Source of the DNA: Sphingobacteriales bacterium
GTDB taxonomy: Bacteria > Bacteroidota > Bacteroidia > Chitinophagales > CAIOSU01
Length of the DNA: 64,000 bases
Direction: 5' to 3'
Assembly (NCBI GenBank): GCA_027483645.1
Contig: JAIXUD010000007.1
Coordinates: 1 to 64,000 of the forward strand
The notes beneath the pieces were generated by a model, which did no database searches, had not been told where the DNA came from, and saw only the letters and a program-made list of their open reading frames with translations. Shown one piece after another: positions 57,438 through 64,000 of this stretch. The first letter of the stretch is position 1. Each line of letters opens with the position of its first letter. The position numbers and the translations under genes are program-made.

Positions 57438-58892
57438 ATGAAAAACCTGTACCTGCTTTTAGCACTTACCATTTGCTCCATTACCTTATCATACAGCCAA
57501 AACCCCGATGAGGTAGCTGTTCTTAACACCCGGCCAATTGCGGTAAACACGGAAGGATGGTCATCTGGAACCTGGGTACAGCAAGACTCGTTACATCTTA
57601 CTTACAGTGGCACCAGAGGGGGCAGTGCGCAAAACTCATTTGTTGAAGGCGACTTTGATTTGAGCCAATATTGGAATTGGCCTGGCGGAGTAAAAACCAA
57701 CAACAGGCTATACGAAAAAACATACGATGCCAATAACCGAATGACACAGCAAGTAACCAAAGCGTGGAACAACTCGGCTTGGGAAAATCAGCTGCGCGAA
57801 ACCTTTACTTTCAGCGCTCAAGGCCTTACAAATTCTTTGTATGAAGAATGGGATGGAAACGCTTGGATAGGAAGCTACCGGAGGTTTTTTACGCTTGATG
57901 CCTCAGGCAATCAGCTGGTAGTGCAGCGCGATAACTGGAGTGGAGGTAATTGGCTAGGCATCGAAAAGATTACCTATACCTATAATGCTAGTAATCAAGT
58001 TTTGGTTGCCACTTACCAAGACTTTGTGGGTGGCAATTGGCAAAATGATAATAGAAACACCAATACCTATGATATAAATGGCAATAGAATCGGCACAACC
58101 AGTGAAGCTTGGAATACGGGCACAAGCACCTGGGAATTTTACGGCAGAAGAGTTTTAACTTATACTGCTGCCAATTTGCTACAAATCGAAACCTATCAGA
58201 ACTATGTTGGGGGTAATTGGGTAGATAACTACCGGACTACTAAGAGCTACAACGCTCAAAACTATATACTTGAGTCAATTTTGGAGAATTACTCAAATGG
58301 CACTTGGCAAAATAGCCAAAAAACAACCTACACCCCAAACACAGCGGGCTTGGATACGGAAACCCTTGTTTACAATTGGTCTTCAGGTAATTGGTTTGAA
58401 ATCTCTCGTAACCGTCGCACATACAATGCTTCTGGAAATTTGTTAACCGACTTAACTAGTTATTATTCCAATGGTACTTGGAACGACGGCTACAACTCCG
58501 TATACACCTACAACTCCGACAACAATTTATTTACTTTGCTCTATCAGGAAGACTTTGGCAATGGATTGCAAAACGTTTACCGTAGGTTATACTACTATGA
58601 AACCTACGAGGATGGCACCAACGGCATCACCACTATCCCAACTTTAACATCCACGGTATTGCCCAACCCCTTCACCATCAATGTAGCCATACAAGTAAAT
58701 GCCACCACTAACGGCAACCATACCTTCGAGGTATACAATATGGCCGGGCAGCGCGTACATACCGAGAGCCGCCACCTTACCCCTGGCCAACAAACCATTG
58801 TATGGGAAGGCAGCGATGTACCAAAAGGGGTGTACTTCTATAAAATAAACAGTGCCAGCGGCGTAGCTAGCGGCAAGCTGGTAAAGCAGTAA
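57438..58892 (+). CDS. repeat protein with T9SS type A C-terminal sorting domain
   Basis: Signal peptide, about ten 29-aa YNxxxxxLxxxxxxYxxGxWxxxxRxxxTY repeats, C-terminal VLPNPFTINVAIQVNATTNGNHTFEVYNMAGQRVHTES...GVYFYKINSASGVASGKLVKQ. Confidence 0.92.
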   Translation: MKNLYLLLALTICSITLSYSQNPDEVAVLNTRPIAVNTEGWSSGTWVQQDSLHLTYSGTRGGSAQNSFVEGDFDLSQYWNWPGGVKTNNRLYEKTYDANNRMTQQVTKAWNNSAWENQLRETFTFSAQGLTNSLYEEWDGNAWIGSYRRFFTLDASGNQLVVQRDNWSGGNWLGIEKITYTYNASNQVLVATYQDFVGGNWQNDNRNTNTYDINGNRIGTTSEAWNTGTSTWEFYGRRVLTYTAANLLQIETYQNYVGGNWVDNYRTTKSYNAQNYILESILENYSNGTWQNSQKTTYTPNTAGLDTETLVYNWSSGNWFEISRNRRTYNASGNLLTDLTSYYSNGTWNDGYNSVYTYNSDNNLFTLLYQEDFGNGLQNVYRRLYYYETYEDGTNGITTIPTLTSTVLPNPFTINVAIQVNATTNGNHTFEVYNMAGQRVHTESRHLTPGQQTIVWEGSDVPKGVYFYKINSASGVASGKLVKQ

Positions 58893-58935
58893 GCCGTTTT
58901 TTAGATTGTAGGGGTGTAAAAGGATTTTTGTAAAA

Positions 58936-58967
58936 CAAAGCCACGGGTAACCATACCGTGGCTTTGT
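58936..58967 (+). terminator. intrinsic terminator (caaagccacggg..ccgtggctttg)
   Basis: 11-bp stem after the T9SS type A substrate. Confidence 0.75.
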
Positions 58968-59141
58968 ATTATTCAAGGCAAATAATCTCCTGCAGAGCAA
59001 GCTAACCTTGCAAAACAGGCACGCCGTTTGTTAGCCGAGGCACTATTTTTAATTCCATTCTAATTGAAAACGATAGGCAAACACCATACGCTATCCTTCA
59101 AAACCTTACCTTTGCATTATAAACAAAAACACAGATACTAT

Positions 59142-60077
59142 ATGGTACGGAATCTATTCTTACTATTTGTGGCAGTTACGTTTTTCGTTTCGTGTGTATC
59201 ATCCAAAAAGTACAAGGCTTTGGATGCGCTGAAAAACGATATGAAAATTGAGAACCAGGCGCTATTGCAAAAGCTAGATGAGCAGGTGCAGGCCAACGCT
59301 GGCCTTGAGGCTACCAACAAATCGCTACGCGATGAAATTTATGGCCTAAAGCAGGATACTACCGACTGCCACAACGATGTGCGTAACCTTACCCAGAAAT
59401 ACAACGACCTGAATAAGATGTATGAAGACCTGGGCTCGCAAAGCAAAAAGGAGCTTACCACACTTATACAGCAAAACCAGACTTTGCTAAAGCAACTGGA
59501 CGACAAGCAGCGCCAACTTAACGATAAGGAAACCGAGCTACAGCAGCGCGAACTTCGCTTGAAAGAGCTAGAAGGCTTGCTTGCCGCTAAAGATGCTGCC
59601 ATAAACAAACTGAAAAAGAGCATTGAAGATGCCTTGCTGAACTTTAATAAAGATGAGCTGACCGTAACGATACGTGATGGTAAAATCTATGTATCAGTAG
59701 CGGAGCAGTTGTTGTTTAAGTCTGGCAGTACGGTGGTTGACCCGAAAGGTAAAGATGCTTTGAACAAACTGGCCGGTGCCTTGAAAAACCAAGTGGACAT
59801 TGATATTATGGTAGAAGGCCACACGGATAGCATCCCGATTAATACCGCTGCGATTAAAGACAATTGGGACCTGAGTGTACTGCGAGCCACCTCTATTACC
59901 CGCATATTGATAGCTGGTGGCGTAAGCCCTATGGCTATTGTTCCTGCGGGCCGTGGCGAGTTTATGCCAGTTGCCAGCAATAAGGACAAAGACGGCCGCT
60001 CAAAAAACCGCCGTACCGAAATTGTGCTTTCGCCAAAGTTGGATGAGGTGTTTAAGATATTAGAAGGGAAGAACTAA
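59142..60077 (+). CDS. OmpA family lipoprotein with coiled-coil linker
   Basis: Lipobox FVSC; OmpA-like VEGHTDSIPINTAAIKDNWDLSVLRATSITRIL...NRRTEIVL. Confidence 0.95.
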   Translation: MVRNLFLLFVAVTFFVSCVSSKKYKALDALKNDMKIENQALLQKLDEQVQANAGLEATNKSLRDEIYGLKQDTTDCHNDVRNLTQKYNDLNKMYEDLGSQSKKELTTLIQQNQTLLKQLDDKQRQLNDKETELQQRELRLKELEGLLAAKDAAINKLKKSIEDALLNFNKDELTVTIRDGKIYVSVAEQLLFKSGSTVVDPKGKDALNKLAGALKNQVDIDIMVEGHTDSIPINTAAIKDNWDLSVLRATSITRILIAGGVSPMAIVPAGRGEFMPVASNKDKDGRSKNRRTEIVLSPKLDEVFKILEGKN

Positions 60078-60089
60078 GCCGACAATAGG

Positions 60090-60941
60090 ATGCCGCTAGA
60101 TCAAGTGGACGTAGATGCAATGGAAGACCACGAAAGTGGCGAGATGACCTTTTTGGGCCATATTGAGACGCTGCGCAAACATATTGTGCGGGCCGTTATC
60201 ATGTTCCTTGTATTTGCCGTGGCCGCCTTTTTTTTCAAAGACTTTATTTTTGATGGAATTATTTTTGCGCCCACTCGCGAAGATTTCGCAACTTACAGAG
60301 CCCTTTGTTGGCTTTCGCAAAACTTGGGGCTGGGCGATAGCATCTGCATGAAGTTTGACATGCCGTTTACGCTCATCAATACCAAGCTATCGGGCCAGTT
60401 TACCATGCACATACAGGTAGCTGCAGTTGTTGGTTTCATTATGGCATTCCCGGTTATCTTTTGGGAGATATGGCGCTTTGTTAAGCCGGGCCTGCACCGC
60501 AAAGAAGTAAAGTACACACAAGGCATTATCTTTTTTACTTCCATGCTGTTCCTTATTGGGGTAATGTTTGGCTACTATATCCTTACCCCATTTTCGGTTA
60601 ATTTCTTTGCCACCTATAGCATCAGCGGTACCATTACGAACATGTTCGATGTAACCGAGTATATTTCGTTCCTTACCATGTGTACCTTGTTTTCGGGTAT
60701 CATCTTCGAGCTGCCGATAGGCGTATACTTTCTATCGAAACTTGGGATGCTCACCCCATCATTGATGCGCAACTACCGCCGCCACGCCATAGTGGTGCTC
60801 ATGGTTATTTCGGCCATCATCACCCCTGCCGACGTGGCATCTATGGTATTGGTATTCATCCCCATCATGTTGCTGTATGAAATCAGTATCTTTATTTCAG
60901 CTTATGTGGTAAAGAGATTGGTGAAGGAGGAAGAATCCTAG
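60090..60941 (+). CDS. tatC: Sec-independent protein translocase TatC
   Basis: MTFLGHIETLRKHIVRAVIMF, FVKPGLHRKEVKY, FELPIGVYFLSKLGMLTPSLMRNYRRHAIV. Confidence 0.96.
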   Translation: MPLDQVDVDAMEDHESGEMTFLGHIETLRKHIVRAVIMFLVFAVAAFFFKDFIFDGIIFAPTREDFATYRALCWLSQNLGLGDSICMKFDMPFTLINTKLSGQFTMHIQVAAVVGFIMAFPVIFWEIWRFVKPGLHRKEVKYTQGIIFFTSMLFLIGVMFGYYILTPFSVNFFATYSISGTITNMFDVTEYISFLTMCTLFSGIIFELPIGVYFLSKLGMLTPSLMRNYRRHAIVVLMVISAIITPADVASMVLVFIPIMLLYEISIFISAYVVKRLVKEEES

Positions 60942-60942
60942 A

Positions 60943-61094
60943 TTAGTTACGGGTTGCGGGTTACGAGTTGCGAGTTTGCAATTTTTGCACTGGTTAAACC
61001 TTAAATTATCTGTAAGTCTAACTAGCTGTTTCACAAAAATTAAAAACAACCATCAATAAATAACCCGTAACTCGTAACTCGCAACCCGTAACTA
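60943..61094. repeat. inverted pair of word repeats (tagttacgggttgcgggttacgagttgcgagtt / aacccgtaactcgtaactcgcaacccgtaacta)
   Basis: About 33-nt arms with about 3 mismatches at the two edges of the tatC-rpiB gap. Confidence 0.92.
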
Positions 61095-61100
61095 GAAGAT

Positions 61101-61547
61101 ATGAACCTATCCCTTCGCTTAGCTATCGGCTCCGACCACGCCGGATTTGAACTGAAAGAATCCATCCTCGCCTTTTTGCAGGAAAATGGTTTCGAAGTAA
61201 AAAACTTTGGCACCTATACTGCCGACTCGGTGGATTACCCTGATTTTGTGCACCCCATTGCCTGCGCCGTGGAAGCCAGTGAGTTCGATTTCGGTATCGT
61301 TATTTGCGGTAGCGGCCAAGGCGTGTGCATGACGGCCAATAAATACCTTGGTGTGCGCGCCGCCCTAGTGTGGAACAACGAGATTGCCAGCCTTACCCGC
61401 CAGCACAACGATGCCAATGTTATCTGCCTACCTGCCCGATTCATTAGTGATGCTGATGCCAAAGAAATGGTACTCACCTTTCTAAGTACCAATTTTGAAG
61501 GTGGCCGCCATTTGCGCAGGGTAGAGAAGATTTCGCACCGCGGTTAA
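61101..61547 (+). CDS. rpiB: ribose 5-phosphate isomerase B
   Basis: IGSDHAGFELKESI, DYPDFVHPIA, ICGSGQGVCMTANKYLGVRAALVWN. Confidence 0.95.
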   Translation: MNLSLRLAIGSDHAGFELKESILAFLQENGFEVKNFGTYTADSVDYPDFVHPIACAVEASEFDFGIVICGSGQGVCMTANKYLGVRAALVWNNEIASLTRQHNDANVICLPARFISDADAKEMVLTFLSTNFEGGRHLRRVEKISHRG

Positions 61548-61556
61548 GCGCTTGCC

Positions 61557-61910
61557 ATGCCCCCCGTTTCGCACCGTACTGAGCCATCCGCAGCCCTGCT
61601 AGGCAGGCAGCTATTGCACGAGCTGCTCAACCTGGCGCTTATATATACCAACTCCCTCCTATTTTCAGCCCTCTTTAGTTTCGATTCCATTCCAGTATTT
61701 TTGGTAAGGGCCGTATTCAATGGCTCCGGTATTATCATGGTGTTGGGCCTTTTGAGTTTAATCATCGGCAACATTGCCGCCGGCATTCGGCATACCGATG
61801 GGCAGTTTGCCTGGTTTGGCGGATATTATAGCAATCTTTTACTGATGGTGCTGCAAGTGATGTTTTTGGTAGTAATAGCGGTGGTTTTGGGGATGAAATA
61901 TATAGGGTAA
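61557..61910 (+). CDS. hypothetical membrane protein
   Basis: 117 aa with three hydrophobic segments. Confidence 0.65.
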   Translation: MPPVSHRTEPSAALLGRQLLHELLNLALIYTNSLLFSALFSFDSIPVFLVRAVFNGSGIIMVLGLLSLIIGNIAAGIRHTDGQFAWFGGYYSNLLLMVLQVMFLVVIAVVLGMKYIG

Positions 61911-61922
61911 GTGATTCGAACC

Positions 61923-62077
61923 AAGCCCATGGTTTTAACCGTGGGATGATTAGACCAATCTTTTTTAACCGTTTCAACGGTTTACCTTATTGTACGGTGC
62001 CTATCATGCCCATTTAAACCGTTAAAACGGTTACATGTGACGGGCTATACAATACCCACGGTTAAAACCATGGGCTT
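61923..62077. repeat. nested inverted-repeat (REP-like) element
   Basis: Outer 23-bp perfect arms (aagcccatggttttaaccgtggg 61923-61945 / 62055-62077); inner aaccgtttcaacggttta and taaaccgttaaaacggttac hairpins. Confidence 0.9.
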
Positions 62078-62270
62078 AGTTAAGAGCCTAATTAAACTAT
62101 GTGTGAGTTCACAACCAAACTTCCACAACCTTTACTATCCCTACATTCCTATCCCTTCCATTTTCGCTACACCATATAAATATCCCCCATCTAAGACCTT
62201 TACGTTTGGGTTCGGCTCTATGGCGTAGTATGTTTGTCATACCCTCAGTAATTACATACGCAACTAGTTG

Positions 62271-62304
62271 AAGGCCATCCAAGTCCCCTGGATGGCCTTT
62301 GTTT
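62271..62304 (+). terminator. stem-loop (aaggccatcca..tggatggccttt gttttt)
   Basis: 11-bp stem followed by T-rich tail. Confidence 0.65.
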
Positions 62305-62454
62305 TTAATCTTCGCAACACTTCCGTGTTTTTTCCGTGCCTTTCTCCAGCTTGCCTCGCCTTAGGCGATGGTGGTTAAATTTTTAACAACACTTGCTTTT
62401 CTTAATCCAACCGCTTACCTTCGTTAGACATTTAGACAATTATCTAACTATCTA

Positions 62455-62727
62455 ATGAAGAACTTCTTCAAAGCACTGGACGACCCCACAAGGCGGAAGA
62501 TACTGGAGATGCTTCGCGAGCGCGACATGACCGCCGGCGAAATAGCCGATGCCTTTAACATCAGTAAGCCCAGCATATCCTACCACCTCGATTTGCTCAA
62601 ACAGGCCGACTTGGTGACGACCGAGAAAAAAGGCCAATTTATCAACTATACCCTCAACACCACCGTATTCGATGAAGTGATTAGTTGGATGCTCGATTTC
62701 AAAAACCCTAAAAACGAAAAGCCATGA
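62455..62727 (+). CDS. autorepressor SdpR family ArsR-type regulator
   Basis: KNFFKALDDPTRRKILEMLRERDMTAGEIADAFNISKPSISYHLDLLKQADLV. Confidence 0.93.
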   Translation: MKNFFKALDDPTRRKILEMLRERDMTAGEIADAFNISKPSISYHLDLLKQADLVTTEKKGQFINYTLNTTVFDEVISWMLDFKNPKNEKP

Positions 62728-63371
62728 ACAACCGCATCTTTTATCCGCTGTTGGCCATTTTGGTGCTCCTGCCTTGCATTGTTACCGCATGGTTTTGGAG
62801 CCAAATACCCGATACTGTACCCATCCATTACAACATCAACATGGAACCGGATAGGTGGGGGCCCAAGCTGAGCATTTGGATAATGCCAGGCATTATGACG
62901 TTTATAATTGCCCTACTGGCTGTAGCACCAAAGATAGACCCGAAGCTCGCCAAAGCATCTCAATTAGGCGCTCAAAAAGGCATCACTTTAGCAGTCATTA
63001 CCTTCATGTCGGCCTTTGTTTGTGTGGGCGTTTTTAAGCTAGTGGGCTACCCCATCAGTCTCAACTTTATCCACTTAGCCATCATCGTGCTGCTGGGCGT
63101 TATCGGTAATGTAATGTTGAAATTGAAGCCCAACTACTTCTTCGGTATACGCACCCCGTGGACACTAGAAAGCCCTGAGGTGTGGCGCAGAACCCACCGC
63201 TTAGGTGGTTATCTGTGGGTATTCGGCTCGGTGTTGATGATTCCAATTTACCTATTTGCCTCATCTGCGCTGTATCTGTATTTGTTTTTTGCCTACATCG
63301 TGGTGCTCGCCATTATTCCCATCGTCTATTCGGCAGTATTGTTTTTCCGGTTAAAGAAAGAGCAAAATTAA
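62724..63371 (+). CDS. SdpI family protein
   Basis: WFWSQIPDTVPIHYNINMEPDRWGPKLSIWIMPGIM; NYFFGIRTPWTLESPEVWRRTHRLGGYLWVFG. Confidence 0.93.
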   Translation: MNNRIFYPLLAILVLLPCIVTAWFWSQIPDTVPIHYNINMEPDRWGPKLSIWIMPGIMTFIIALLAVAPKIDPKLAKASQLGAQKGITLAVITFMSAFVCVGVFKLVGYPISLNFIHLAIIVLLGVIGNVMLKLKPNYFFGIRTPWTLESPEVWRRTHRLGGYLWVFGSVLMIPIYLFASSALYLYLFFAYIVVLAIIPIVYSAVLFFRLKKEQN

Positions 63372-63408
63372 GGTTAATCCTTATCTTTGATTCAAACCCA
63401 CCACCACC

Positions 63409-63995
63409 ATGCACCCGATACTCAACAAGAACCTCTTCTTTGTAAAAGAGCAAGTAGGCGTTTTTAAAGCGGCCAACAACTTCGATATTTTTGATGCAGA
63501 AACCCAAGAGCAGCTGCTTACTTGCCGCGAACCCAATTTGGGCATCTTTACCAAAATGTTCCGCTTTACCGATTACAAACGGATGACCCCGTTCCACATC
63601 GAAATACGCAGTATGAGCGGCGAGCTGGTGATGGAAATAAAGCGTGGCATCACCTTTTTAACCTCCGATGTATCCGTATTAACGATAAGGGCCAACTAGT
63701 TGGCAGCTTCGAGCAGAAGTTCTTCTCCATCGGCGGTAAATTCAACGTGCGCGACGCCAATGGCCAGATATTGTGCCAATTGCAAGGCAAGTGGACCAGT
63801 TGGGATTTCAAGTTCAGCCGCGACGGCATTGAGTTTGCCCACGTAACCAAGAAATGGGCCGGCCTTGGCAAAGAGCTCTTTACCACTGCCGACAACTACA
63901 TCCTCAACATTGATGGCAAAGTACCCGCTAACAACGACCTCCGTGTACTGATTATGGCTGCGGTAATGTGCATTGATATGGTGTTGAAAGAGTAG
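63409..63995 (+). pseudogene. LURP-one-related / phospholipid scramblase-like ORF interrupted by a frameshift
   Basis: Frame 1 (63409-63699) gives the N-terminal half; the +1 frame carries NDKGQLVGSFEQKFFSIGGKFNVRDANGQILCQLQGKWTSWDFKF... Confidence 0.75.
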
Positions 63996-64000
63996 TGCTG

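Noticed and set aside
60943-61094. Simple rho-independent terminator interpretation of the inverted word pair
   Set aside because: Loop of about 85 nt and lack of a T run make a standard intrinsic terminator unlikely, so it is reported as a repeat.
61911-61930. tRNA T-loop-like string (gattcgaacc)
   Set aside because: No matching T-stem, acceptor stem or anticodon arm; it lies at the edge of the nested palindromic element.

Overview
The window is a chromosomal segment of a Bacteroidota bacterium. Support for this comes from T9SS type A and type B C-terminal domains, PorP/SprF, PorV-like and PorU2-like proteins, a SMUG2-like glycosylase and an ECF sigma factor. About 50 CDS can be supported. 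They include a TetR-linked beta-oxidation operon (acyl-CoA dehydrogenase, thiolase, FadB-like), an ADP-ribosylglycohydrolase, a histidine kinase with a 12 x 21-aa repeat linker plus a response regulator, an ATP-dependent DNA ligase with its exonuclease, topoisomerase subunit A, DsbA/FrnE-like, DedA, a class D beta-lactamase, RNA methyltransferases, AlkA-like, an AAA/DUF4143 ATPase, TauD-like, a BASS transporter, HmgA, an ECF sigma/anti-sigma-MG2 fusion pair, an AcpH-like/PorV-like/PorU2-like operon, OmpA, TatC, RpiB, SdpR/SdpI and a LURP-one-related ORF split by a frameshift. No rRNA, tRNA, CRISPR array, transposase or integrase was seen. The most unusual structure is non-coding. Many intergenic gaps carry degenerate short-word repeats (about 7-12 nt words such as GGACGATGG, TATCAAGTA, GTACGATGTAC, GGGTTACGAGTT, TAGGAATTAG, CACATCAGCACATT, ACACAAGAC). 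These abut start or stop codons and often form an inverted pair at the two edges of one gap. Other notable signals are a matching TetR operator pair, a remnant of the ligase 3' end bracketing a 1.3-kb insert, a duplicated 5' leader including the first codons, a candidate GNAT toxin-antitoxin pair, a clamp-motif-like tail on topoisomerase subunit A, and several composite hairpin elements.
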